From Centroberyx gerrardi (taxonomy: Eukaryota; Chordata; Actinopteri; Beryciformes; Berycidae), in assembly GCF_048128805.1 (NCBI RefSeq), contig NC_136016.1:8184501-8248500 (forward strand): 64,000 bases of DNA. Direction: 5' to 3'. Positions 12,330 through 36,760 of the stretch are shown here, one piece after another. Positions within the stretch are counted from its first letter, which is position 1. Each line of letters starts with the position of its first letter. The translations under genes were made by a program, and so were the position numbers. The notes beneath the pieces are model-generated. The model worked only from the letters and a program-made list of their open reading frames with translations, had not been told where the DNA came from and searched no databases.

Positions 12330-12730
12330 CAGCGCAGCCACTATACCGGGCCTAAATGCAGATGGGTCCTGCAGGATGGGGTCCTGGCGTCCCGGCTGGG
12401 GAGTGAAACCTGAGCTCTCTCCCTCGGACGTGGCTGCGGCCTGCCACAGCGTCTCACTCCCAGCCCTCCCTGCCCCCGGGATGCTTTTAAAGAGATTTGG
12501 CGGGCGAGACAACATCTCCTCCAGAGCATTGTAGTTACATTAGAGCCTAATTAGACGGCGAGGCTTAAGGCCATGTATCCCACTGCTAAGTTTCACACTC
12601 GCAGCCATCCATCTCTGTACAGGCGGTGCAGGCAAGCGGGCGGCACGGGACGGGGCTGTGGAGGGAAGCTCACCTGGGACCCGGGCTGGTAAATCAAACA
12701 TCTCTGGGCAGGACAGGAGGGTCACATAGT
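12330..12730. promoter_or_regulatory. candidate conserved noncoding element, GC-rich island
   Basis: This is a sharply GC-richer segment in AT-rich desert. It contains the homeodomain-type core CCTAATTAGA near 12546 and several E-box-like CACCTG/CAGGTG hexamers, and has no sustained coding frame. Function is inferred from composition and position beside hmx3 and bub3. Alignment to other fish would decide. Confidence 0.3.
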
Positions 12731-14079
12731 TTGGGGCAAATTAATCATTAGGTCCTGAAATATGTGCCATAGGTCTTTTAGAATTAAATTAACTATGGTG
12801 TACTTTTATTTGTGATTGAGAATGACGAGCCAATTCTGCATGGTAGCGCTCGGATTAGGGATGTAAATGATGAAAATAAAAATGAAAATACAAAATTCAA
12901 TTCTTCACTGAAAGTCCAGCATCAACCTGTTTCAGTAAAAAAATTCACTTCAGAAGTAAATTGTTGAAATCACGCTTAAACGGAAAATGCAGCACCTTCA
13001 TGTCATCTGCCAAATTGATGGATGTATGTATAAATAAGACCGGGGCAGTCAGTGCATCGGGGTCATGTTTGAATGTTTTATGGCCAGGGGGGAAGCAGAA
13101 GATGCAGAGATTAAAGGTGCAAAGACACAAAATAGTGAGCTCTCACTTTTGACCTTTGCTCACCAAGGTAAGACAATAGCTCAGCCCCAAAACTCAGAAT
13201 GTTACAGAGAAATGTTTTAAGAAGAGCAACTGATTCGTAAGTGTTTTAGAGCTATACAGAACATCGAGTGGCAATACTTGGTGGTCCTTCCTCATCACGG
13301 ACACCTTTCCCATGAATAGCATGTCATATCACACCATGACGGGTTCGTTATATTTCCTCTAGGGGTGAACCACAAGTACTTGAGCCATAACTGATACATG
13401 TTCTATAGAGAGCCATCTGTCAGGCTCTGTGAGAACCGAGGGGCAGGTCCTGTGGCTCGCACACAGCGAATTCCAATTGAAAACATAGAACCTGTTGCAT
13501 TGTATCAACGATTTGCGGTCGGCTTCGGAGTGACAGGCAGTTTTCTTCATACTGTCATCCAATGTCAAAAAAGGGGTGGGGGGGCGAGTCCCGCGGGAGA
13601 CTCTGGAAAACAGTTGCTTGTTATCCCCATTTAAACCGAAAATCAGATTGCAGGCCTTTTCAGCGCAGCCTCTTTGTGTGCCGTCCATGTCTATGAAACC
13701 CTCTGTGCTATTTAATGGGTTCATGGCCACGGGGCAAGGGTTACAGTTTGTCCTTCCTGCAATTAGCATTCACGGTTAGCTTAGCAGAACTAATGCACCG
13801 CATCTTTGAGGCTCAGGTTCCCTGTGCGCCTCGGAGTGACCGCAGGCCAGATCTAACTGACTCCTCGTATCCATTTCAACCTGCTTTATAAGGCGTTATT
13901 GGCAAAATCCCCTGAAGAATACCATTTAAAGTAAACCATTATCAGCCAGTTAAGTGTCGGTGTCACATTGTTGCTCTGCAGGAAAAAAAAAAATAAAGTT
14001 GTGAATGCTCCATGTAGGTGTATGTATGGCTGCAGGTTATGTAAGTACAAGAGTATTGGCACAAGAGTCTGAATCATAA

Positions 14080-14420
14080 GTGGCAGGCAGAGCAGCGTCC
14101 CCTGTGGCCCCCATTTTCACATCACAGATCAATAGGGGCCATTTCCGCTCCTCCGTCAATCTATTTTTTTATTCATTTCTCCTCGCTCACATTGCCGCAT
14201 CGTAAAAGAAATGCTAATCTCCCGTGTTGTCATTCTTTTCCGTGTATGTCCGGCTCGCTCTTGCGACATTTAGGTCAAGGCACCAGTGATCTCATGGTAC
14301 TTTTCCAGCGGCGCAGGAACACTTACACCAGCGCTATTGTGGAAACAGCTGTGGGCCGAAGGGATCTCATGGGTCTTAAGTGACACTGCCGCTAAAATGA
14401 AGCACCTTGGAGCTGTTCTC
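14080..14420. promoter_or_regulatory. candidate conserved noncoding element
   Basis: A complex, repeat-free, moderately GC-rich segment set in AT-rich DNA, with ATTTTCACATCACAGATCAA-type and GCTAATC motifs and no open coding structure. It looks more constrained than its surroundings, but this is a visual judgement. Confidence 0.25.
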
Positions 14421-15039
14421 CCCGATTAGCTTTCTCTGTGTTGTGTAATATGACATAGATCGAACCCATGGAAGTTTATGTAGGTTGACTGCAGCATTGT
14501 TCGAGAACTATAGCAAATATGTAGGTTTCGTGGTGAACTGTGTGACTTTCATGGAGCAAGTGAATGTAATCCCTTTAGATGATGTGAGGATGTTCAATGT
14601 TGCTCTTGTTTGTGTGATAACACAGCAACGCCCATTACTAACATAATGGTTCCTTGGTCAATTTCAAAAGTAGGGTTAATGACTTTATTTATTATGGATG
14701 TGGAAATAGAAATGTTGCCCCCGTGTTTAAACTCCAACCTGTGGCTAGGCAGGGGAAAATCTATGTTATTGAATCCAAAATACATTTACCATTTACAAAG
14801 TGCATTTTGTCTGAGTGATCAGTGCATTACTTGGCCGGACAGAGTAAAATCAATGACGCAAAAAGAGGTGCTTTCATAAACAGCTTTTGATTATTGGCCA
14901 TTATTAACTTTTCTGAATTCAGTGGAGTGAAATAGTGTTGCCCCATTGATTCAAATGCAGATTAAGCAAACTAATGTGAACACAGCAATCGATGTATTCA
15001 TCCAGTGATGCTTCTGTATCTAGACTGGCAATGCACTGA

Positions 15040-15310
15040 GACTCCAGCGCACTCCAAAGTCTGGGGCTAATTCATCAGCGTCCACACATTATATTATTAT
15101 TGATGGCTCTTGCCTTGGGCCAGTCCATTTGTTTTTCAGATTTGTGACAGGCGGCAGAATGCTGGATGGAGGTTTATTCTGCAGCCACGCCAGGAGCGGT
15201 GTGCGCAGCTCTCTTGTTTATCTATTGATCATCATACCTCCCGGTAATCTGGCGCCTGTCACATTTGACAACATTATGTGGAATAGGTCAGAGGACAGGG
15301 CTAATGAAAC
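15040..15310. promoter_or_regulatory. candidate conserved noncoding element
   Basis: Repeat-free and compositionally complex, with GGGGCTAATTCATC, two GACAGGCGGC/GCGCCTGTCAC-like TGACAG/CTGTCA (TALE homeodomain) motifs and ATTGATCA. No coding frame is supported. The call rests on motif density and the gene-desert setting. Confidence 0.25.
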
Positions 15311-18300
15311 TGTTTGAAAGATGGATGTTGTTATCCGTGGTATTAACCTTGCAAATAGCTGTCAGAGGAAGCACATTTACCCACACATACCGGTGACCCA
15401 GCAGAGCCCTCTGTCTGCTAATGTCACTGTTGGCGTTACCATAAAAATAAAGCCCTGAGTATTCATTTTAGCAGTTGTTTTCAGGTGGTCCAGAGGCATG
15501 GTATGTGGCAAAAAAGCAACAATAAAGCATCACATCAGTGTTGCTGGGTGCTTCTGGAAAAATTACACATCTGAAAATTGGTTTGGCAACAAATGTCTTT
15601 TCAATGGATTGTTTGAGGGTGATGAAAAGAGCAGTATGGCTGTTTGAAGCAAGAAGAGACTCAACAGAGCCTTTGAAAACAAGTTCCAACCTATTTAACA
15701 AAAGTCTTGCGTCTATTTTAGACCTGGCAAAAGGTCAGAAAATATATTTCAATGAGAACTTATGAAATATATGCATTTTATCTACTACATTCTAGCAAAA
15801 TGAACATAAACAAGTGAAATATCCTTGTAAATTCAGCATCTAATGATAATAACTGAGATATTATACACGTAGCCTATGGATTTGTGTGCTACAAAGTCTT
15901 AGAAATGAGATAGAAAATGACATTTTTTTTTTTTTGTAAGCACTGTGAGTGAAGTCATAAGAGAGGTCTCTAACACCAGGCGTGAAGTGAGCTGTGTGAC
16001 TGTGAGCGCTCCCCTCATCTCCATCCTGGCTGGCTAATGTATCCCTCTCAATAGCCGGGCACAAGGAGAGAAAAGACTGCTTGTGTGAGGCACAAAAAGC
16101 CCCGCCGCGGTCACGTTCGCTACAGTAATTGGCAAAGGAAGCTTCATTTCATTCACTTATGTGCCGTCTTTTGTTGTCCTGTGGGTTTTCACAAGTGCGG
16201 TGCTGTTGAGAGGTGTTTAAGAACTGGCCATTCTCTGCAGACCCCAGCCTGTTGTTGTGCCCATTTACTTCTTTTTTGAAATACAGAATTAAGCAAGTCT
16301 TTCTCCGTCTTAATGTACACCCTGGAGCCTGCTAATAACTAATCATTTAATAGTTTCTTGATGAGACTTTTGAGTACCCTACTTCATTTAGAACATTTGT
16401 AAGTGGTGGGGGAAAAAAAACATTTTAGTGTCTTATGGATCCTGCAGCTTTCCCACTCTGAAAGCTTTGTTGCAGTTCAGTAAAATGCTGGTCACAGACG
16501 AGCGGTTGGTGGGCATTAGAGGGACGACCTGTCCCCTTTCATCATCACATTGTAGTAGAGGTATAAAAGCCTGCAAAATGGAGCTGCCAATTATTATATT
16601 TTCACCACAATTACACTTTATCACGGTGTGAAATGCATCAAAAGATTCTTCACTTTGGGAAAAAATATTACATCAATGCATTACTTTCTCATAAGCACCC
16701 TTAACCCTCTGATATGTCCATTTTGTGTGAATATTGCTGCTAAGAAAGCCATTGGGGGAACGATTCCCGTTCGCTCATGCAGGTCAGGTGTAATCCGGTT
16801 ATGTATTTTGCAGCATCACTTGCTATATTCCTCAAATTTATTCCACGGATCCTGTATTGCTAAGTATTTATATGTTGATTGCAATTTATTAAGTTGCAGT
16901 AATGGTGTGTGATCTGCAAGTTTTTACAGGCAAAATGGCTTTGTAAACCTGATGAATTTGAAACCTAGGTAACTGTTGATTACAGGTAGCGAGCAAAGCA
17001 TGTGTGAGATGCAAATGTGAGATTTCCCTGAGTTAATAAGCACAGTCAAGTAGTGAAAATGAACGCGCTGACAGTTTGGGTGCTGTTCGGTGGGCACATT
17101 GTGTTTATGCGGGAGCACAATCAGAGCAGACGTCCTACCTCTGCTCGTTCAGAGTACAACGCGTTTCCCCACTTAAACGCAGCGTTTCCCGCGGGGTTAC
17201 ACTCTCAGAACAGCACAATCTCATCTCTAGGGCCCTTTACAGATGGAACGGGCGTGCATCTCAGAAAACATTACAGTTAAAAAGAGCGTGTTGACCTCTC
17301 CCTGGTCAGGACCTTTGAGCTAGCCGAGCTGAAGCAGGAAAACAGAAGATGGGGATTAACATAATGGGGTCAAATTGCTCTGTTTATTGAGTTTGTTCAA
17401 AGCTGAATTTGGCTGAGAAACCTGCAACTGTATTCAAGCAGATGCAAGGAAGTTTTCCAAACATTTTTGAGAAGAAAAAGAGTCAAATTCTCATGCGTTG
17501 ACCCATATACATACAGCATTGTCATTGTGGTGGGGGATTTCCGAGAGTACTTCTGTAACTAAGAGAGAGAGTTTGCCATTTCACATATGTCGGCTCAGAG
17601 GGTCTGTCCTTTATGTCCAGGCTGCTCTACACTTCCAAGTGTCCTACCCAAAGGAAAGGGCAAACCATTCACCTGGCCTGGTGACCCTGGGGACCGGTGC
17701 TGAGTGACCATCTCCATGGCCAGAGGTCAGAGTTGGACACCTGGTCGTACCACAGGGTCAAGACCTTTGCTTCTTCGCTTCCGTGACAAACCAGGTCACC
17801 AAGTCCTTCTTCCCTATGTTCAGTGTTCACAGCTGACCTCAAAACACCTTATGAGTGAAACCCATTACCTGTAGGTTTCACTAGATGTCGATGCATGTAC
17901 ATGTTTATTACAAAGGAAAACAACTATGTTTAGAAATGATTGCGCTGTACCGTACTATGGATTCGCTGAAACTCAATATCCGGGAAGATTTCCATTTTAA
18001 CAGAACCCTCATTGATTCAGTTTCCGGAGGAATCGCGGGCTGGATCGGTTTACCTTGTTACCTTGTCGCACTGTGTTCTGGTCTGATCTCCGTGTCCGTT
18101 TCCGCTCAGCATCCCCTCCCGATCGCCACCGCCCTCCCCGACAGAGTCCCCTTTGTCCCCGTGGCCAGCCATCCGTCCCTAATCCCTAGCCCTTGACCAC
18201 GCTCGAGACATGGTGCGTGCTTTCAAAGAGCAGGGGGAGCCGCTGATGGACGCCCTCTGTCTCCCCAATAGGGCTTTGGAGAAACCTTGTGGCCCACTAG

Positions 18301-18452
18301 TGATAAATTACATATGAAGAGTGCACATTGTACCATTAAGTACGACTAAACAGAGATTGACAATCTGAAACTCGGGACAGACCGCCCAATTCCATAATCT
18401 CTGTGTAAATCATTTTAAGAAGTATGCCGCACACAGTATCCCATCAAATCAT

Positions 18453-19990
18453 TTTATTTTAACACCACGTAGTACAAATATATGTTAACAGATAAATACT
18501 TGATTACATCATGGCTATAAAAACACATCAATGAATAAAACAAACATGCTTAAACCAATGTCTGAAGTGAAGAGTATGGTTAAAAATCATGCTTCTGTAG
18601 TTGCCTTGATACTGAAAGTGCTTGAAGTATTTAACACGTTAACAAAGAATCATATCAGAGTATAACGAAGCTACAGTAAAACCTGCATGCACCCAGCACT
18701 TATCAAAATTATTGTTTAGAGGTTCTGATGACTGAATCCCAGACCATCCAATATTGTCAATATTGTTTGTCATTTCCTGAGAACACTTTAGTACTGAGGA
18801 GGATAAATACATCAGGACATTAAATTCATCAAGTTCAATAATACACTTAGATTGACAGACATGCTACAATTGTATGAGTCATACAGATCAGTCAAATACA
18901 CATCATTCACCAAACATGGGTTTAAACATGTCAACAACTGCTTGAAAACGGTCTACCAAGAACAAAGATCTCAAAACAACCAAAGTCTAAACAGCTTCTG
19001 TGTGCAGATGATACAAAGTGTTTTTGCAGCTGTCAGTGATTTGCATCTCAGGTACATTTGTAAACAGACATTTGAAAAAGTGAGGAGCTTGAATACAGTG
19101 TAATGATGTTTCAGGTAGAGAGATGCCATGCAAGGAGATACCATCAAAACAGAGAGCTTTTTCTATCAAATTAGCTAAAGGCACTGATATCTTGATGGAA
19201 ATAACTTCATTTTGCCCACTGCCAGGCACAGTAAATACAATTGCTAGCTGTTAGCGCAGCTGTATGAGCTGGGTAACTGATGGAAAGTGACTCACAGACA
19301 CAGCTATGAATGGTGCTGGTGGCTGAGCCTGTGCGCTCTTGAATATGTTATCATCCCCTCTCTGCAGTGGAGCATATTAATAAAGCACCTTACAGTTACA
19401 CCATCTAAACAGACCGTAAATCACGGCCCATTAAACCAATAGAGGCAGCAACTTGCCCAGCCCTCATCATGCTAGAGGCCACCAGTTTTTACCCGCCACA
19501 ATTAACACATTACACACTTCAAACCTGAACTGATTTGACACAATCAGCCGACGTAATGGATAATTAATGGCTAGTGTAAAGTGTGGGCCAGCCCTAGTAA
19601 TTCAAAACTAGAGAAAGTTAATCAGGCTAATTGTCTGAACCATCTTCATTAACATAATATTGCCATCGAGCATTGTGGGCCATTGGAGAATCACAGGAAA
19701 TTGGTGAAGGGAATTTTTCCACAGCAAACGCTCTGATAAAGATGTTCAGACTTGGATAAGATGGTGACAAATGATGTTGCCAGGTTAACTCATATCAAAG
19801 TACAGTAGAACAAACAAAACTTTAGTTTAGTAACACTTTAGTAAAAGGCACTCATATTAAAAATGTGATACGGCAGGCATATTTTAAATATGCTCTCGTC
19901 AGGTTTGAGCCAAATAAAGAGTTTGTTTTATTAGACCATTTTGACACTGCACACTTGTGTAAGTGTCACTTTCTCCATTGATACAGGCCG
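18453..19990 (-). other. probable 3' UTR / 3' flank of the NERD-domain gene
   Basis: On the minus strand, AATAAA signals occur at 19932-19927, 59 bp past the stop codon, and at 18458-18453. A short and a long 3' UTR are both possible. The segment 19340-19700 contains many TAAT/ATTA cores and may instead be a regulatory element. Confidence 0.35.
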
Positions 19991-32485
<12,495 letters not shown>

Positions 32486-32906
32486 TCTAGGCTTTATCTG
32501 GAAAAACAAACCAACACCACATTGACTAGGCAATTGGGTCTAGGGGCAACATGATAAACACATGTGTTAAAAAGGCCAAGTTTTAGTTATTTCGCCTATA
32601 GTTAGCTCTACAATTAGCAACTGCAGTACTGTCAAAATGATGTCAACATGTTTGTGTTGGTAAAGTTTTATGAAAAACATTACTTTTATGTTCTATCTTC
32701 TTTTCTTGTTTTTATAGCATTTTGAAAACATGCTAGATTCAGACTTGACAGTTTGTTGACAACACTTGAACACGAACTTGAAGTTGAGGACCCCCTCTGA
32801 AGCAAGTCAAAGCAGAAAGCTCAGGACAGAGAACAAAGCCTACAGAAAAGGCAACATCACCCTGCATGCTGAACTCGCACGAGCTCTGGAACAAAGCAAT
32901 ACATAC

Positions 32907-33060
32907 ATTGAGGTCTTGCGCTGCTCGAGAAGCCTCTGAAGAGACAAAAAGGGAATCAGTTTGACATTTCCCGACGTGAATGGCGGTCTGAGCGCTTTTT
33001 CTGAATGCTAAGCAACGTAACTCTATCCAGGAAAGCTGTTTCACAATTTCACCATTTCAA
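32907..33060 (-). other. leader exon of the NERD-domain gene
   Basis: The minus-strand donor CAAT|GTATGT lies at 32906 and the following acceptor TTTTTCCAG precedes 32497. After splicing, the frame of this exon runs open into the first ATG, with 46 codons here plus 4 in the next exon, and begins after an in-frame TGA without any ATG. I therefore treat it as 5' UTR. The transcription start is not known. Confidence 0.5.
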
Positions 33061-33200
33061 GTCAGCGCCCCCCCCTCCTCCACCTTTAACGGCGCGTTCC
33101 AGGAAGAAGTAAACAACGGACCACGTGCAGCATCGGATTTCGCCCACAGAGACGTGACGTCAGAGTACGTCACTCCTGCAGTATTTATGTGATGTATTTA
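33061..33200 (-). promoter_or_regulatory. NERD-gene promoter with E-box and CRE
   Basis: A short CpG-containing segment just upstream of the minus-strand leader exon. It carries CACGTG at 33122-33127, a perfect CRE palindrome TGACGTCA at 33155-33162 and a further TACGTCAC half-site near 33167. No TATA box is evident. The elements imply CREB/ATF and bHLH-zip input, by motif only. Confidence 0.5.
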
Positions 33201-34334
33201 AAGGACAATTCCTGTTATTTTCATGTGACTCTCAGATGATTCTTTGGCCTGAGAGTCAGTCTAACGACCAAGTGCAACTGGAGGGAATTAGCCCCCCTGT
33301 TTAGATTCTGAAAACTTTATTGTGTATCTCTCAGACAGAAGCTTGGCATGGGCTCATCAATCAAAAAATATGAGTAAGAAGAACATTCAATATAAACAGT
33401 ACAGGAGACAAACTAAAAGCAGCAGCAACACCTGATACCATAAAAACAAGTTCAATGTTGCAATGTTGTTGCAAAGGGTTCATCATAGATGTTATTGCTG
33501 AGGGAATGAATGGTTTTATGTAAGTGTTATAAGTGACACCCAGATGGGAGGAGTTGGAAGCAGTCATGGAGGGGTGTGTGGGGTCATTTGATGAGTGTGG
33601 CTTTCCCTCTGACTGACTGTGTGTACAGTTGATGTAGTTGCGTCTGGGAGTGTTTGCTACTTGCTTGATTAATGATGCTTGAAAGTTTTGTTAATAACCC
33701 TTGGCTTGTGCTTTCTATTTGGCATGGGTTAGTTGATTGGTGGAATTTAAAGTATTTCATTTTCATAGTAGGCGTAGTAGCTTTTCCTGATTGAATTAAA
33801 ATCATTGCAGTAGATCTTTAATGCTAAATGAATGGGAGTCATAGGGGAACACAAGACAAGTTAGATTAGTTCAGTCACAAGAACGCCTCCCTATATCATT
33901 ATGTATCTGTATGATTGGCTAGGAGTGGGATCTGAAAGTTGACAAGTGAAATCTATTGAATCAGTGCAGGAAGGCCTGAATGGCATTCATAAACAACAAC
34001 ACTGATTTGTAGTCATCATAGTAGGATTATGAATGGGACAGCAAAATCTGCTTAAACAGCAATGACATCAACAACAACATCAGGACATGAGTAGGATGAG
34101 GATGATAATAAATATCCAGGATTTTCTCGATCAGGGTGGTAAAATACGCAGAAGAGAATCGCGTATTTTCTGCATAACCTTTAGATTTTTTAAAAATATA
34201 GCTTTGAAAGAGAAAGGTGGGATGGAATAATTCAGAGGACAATATGATTGGTGAAACACTGATCTATAATGTGAAATACACTTTAGGATATAGGTATAGG
34301 GGACATGAATCACATACCTCACCACATTAAAGAA

Positions 34335-34368
34335 TCCAATGATTCCTCTTTTCCTAGGAATCATTGGA
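34335..34368. repeat. 13-bp perfect inverted repeat, 8-nt loop
   Basis: TCCAATGATTCCT at 34335-34347 is the exact reverse complement of AGGAATCATTGGA at 34356-34368. Confidence 0.9.
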
Positions 34369-35523
34369 CTGAAAATGAGTAGATGGTGCATTTCATGCCA
34401 TTTGCTTGGGAAGGCTCTGATGAAATACAGAACACTGTGTATTTTTCCTGTACTTGCAGATAGTCTACATAAAGGTTTGCTCGCACACAGGATACACGCA
34501 TCCTGCATGGGCCTACAGAGAGGATATTGCAAAAGTGATGAAGAATATTTAATTCAGCAGTAAATACACAGTGAATATCTCAATGTAGTGATAAACAATA
34601 TCCGGATAGCACAAAATACTATGAAAGAGCTTAATATCGAAAGCAGATAGCCAAATCAGCTCATATGGGCTCAATGGAAGCCAATAAACAGAGACACTCT
34701 GCCTCTCCTGACCTTCACTTCTGGTTTAGATCGGGCGGATAAAGCAGGCGCAACCTCAATAAAATCCAAACAATGGAGTAAAATAAATAGATATCAAATT
34801 AAAGCAGAGGCGATATTGGCTGAACTGCTGCAGGAATTCATGAACAAAAGCTTCTTTGTGCAATTTAATATTGTCTGCAATCGCCTCATGATACAATTCC
34901 AATCATTCTCATCTCTCGGCTCGACGTATCAACGCATATAATCATCTTGCATTGGAACTTGCAAATGACTTGCATTTGAGCAGCCACGTTTATATATTAA
35001 ATGTGGTCTGTGCTCCTAGTTTAGCCTTTTCAGTCGGATTTAATATCAAATTTGTAATCTTTCTCGTCTAGGAGTGTCCACTGTGCATGCCTTCAATCAC
35101 AATCAGTTTGTTAGTGTGGGGGTTAGTGGGTAGTGGGTGGATGACGAAGAGGTTAGTTTCACACACTGTCATGAGTGTCTGGTTCAAACTTCACACTGAG
35201 CATATTCTATGTTCTTATAGGTATTACTACTAAATACCAAAACCCCCACAGGATCTTTATTATTTGGGTATCAGTATACATGCTGGTGCAAGCCCCGGAC
35301 TTTGCGTCTTCATTCTTCATGCCTTTTGTTACAGACTTAGGAAACAGGAGCCCTCTTAAGGTCCACTGCATGCTTCAAGTGGTTTCTGAAGCCCTGTGTC
35401 TTCCATAGTCAGTGGTAATGTAATTTCCACCTAATGCACCCTGAAGAGCTCCGCTGTGTGTGAGGAGCAGCTGAGGGTTTTCAGGTGCCCTCTGCGGTGC
35501 AATAAGGCATCAGAGTTCATACT

Positions 35524-35539
35524 GGGGGGGGGGGGGGGG
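35524..35539. repeat. G16 homopolymer
   Basis: A run of about 16 G in intergenic DNA. Confidence 0.85.
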
Positions 35540-36559
35540 ACTGGGTAGTTCTATTGTGCAGTGGGTTTAGTGACCTGGATAGAAAGAGCTGAGCATGATC
35601 AGGTCACTGATAGCAGTATGAATTTCACTGCCTCTCTGTATGAGAAAAATAGAATCTGATCGATCTGATTGCCCAGTCGTCAAATGTATCTTCGTTAGAA
35701 TCTGATTTGTCACATACAAGCAGATGATACTGTTCCTGGTATTGTTAAAAAAAAAAATAAAAAAAAAGATGCCAGATGGAATTTATGCACCATCTTTCAT
35801 GTTGATGATATTTCTATTTTCAATCTCTCAAATCAAATATCTCATTTGCAGAAGTAATGGCCACATGATATCACTGACGCTCTGCTCACTAATTTTTGCT
35901 CATTTCCCCTGAATTATTAATATGAGAGATTCTCCATATGCTCTCTGAGGATTCTCGTCCGTTCGTTTCAGGAAGAATTAGCATTTTACAGTGAAGAGTA
36001 TAAAGAGCTTAACTGCCCCAATCAAATGGGGTGATTTAAATCATGTCTAATCAAGCTGTTTAATAGGGGTTGCAGCTGGCTGACCTGAAACAAATGGTTG
36101 GAAAATGTTCCTGGGTCTCAATCACCTGTATAATTAGTACCATTTCACCTGAAAAAAGCTTGGGTGCTATAAAAAGGTTTTGGGGAAAAGAAACTGTATA
36201 AATGAGGAGAAATCATCCCACCAAAATAAAACGCTGCATGAAAAATTGCTAACAAAACAGACAACTAATAACCCACTGATATAATAAACGTAGTTAAACC
36301 TGGGCTCAAAAATGAAGTGTGAAACTGTGAAAAACTGTTTTGGTATCAACCCTGAAGAACCTTCATTGTGACTGGCCCGCCTCAGTAATTAGTTATGCCA
36401 TATGAAGAGGTAATTTGTATGCTAAAGTTTAATTGTTCAATTATCACTGGATGTGAGAGGAGGCCTTGATGCCATTTCATCGTGTTTGAAAATAATGTTG
36501 AACCCCTCGTGCCACATACTGTAATAGTTGGCAATTATAGAGAGGGCCCTTTTACTAAG

Positions 36560-36760
36560 TTGATTGGTGCAGGCCGGCCCCGCTGAAAAGCCTTTGCTAC
36601 CTGCTTGGTGCAGTTGTTAGCGGTGAAGTACGGGCCCATTCAGCCCACAGACGTGAACCAGCCCTGCTCTCACTGTGGAAAAGGACCTAAATTATCTGCT
36701 GACGCCCCGCCGTAAACACCACATGTATTAACACCGGGGACAACATGTTAAAACAACATT
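36560..36760. promoter_or_regulatory. candidate conserved noncoding element
   Basis: A GC-richer, repeat-free island in AT-rich desert, with GGCCGGCCCCGCTGAAAAGC and AAATTATCTGCTGACGCCCC. No coding frame is supported. The call rests on composition and position only. Confidence 0.3.

Larger units (their letters stand above)
9591..18430. other. gene-free interval between bub3 and the NERD gene
   Basis: I found no credible coding exon or structural RNA in these 8.8 kb on either strand. Composition alternates between AT-rich DNA and GC-richer, repeat-free islands, for example 12330-12730, 13370-13880, 14080-14420 and 15040-15310. These resemble conserved noncoding elements near developmental genes. 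Simple repeats are few. Confidence 0.5.

Noticed and set aside
13359-13769. 136-codon minus-strand open frame
   Set aside because: The peptide has no recognisable domain and the DNA is better explained as a GC-richer noncoding island.
34131-34532. 133-codon minus-strand open frame
   Set aside because: There is no recognisable domain, and the frame runs through the 13-bp palindrome. It is most likely chance.
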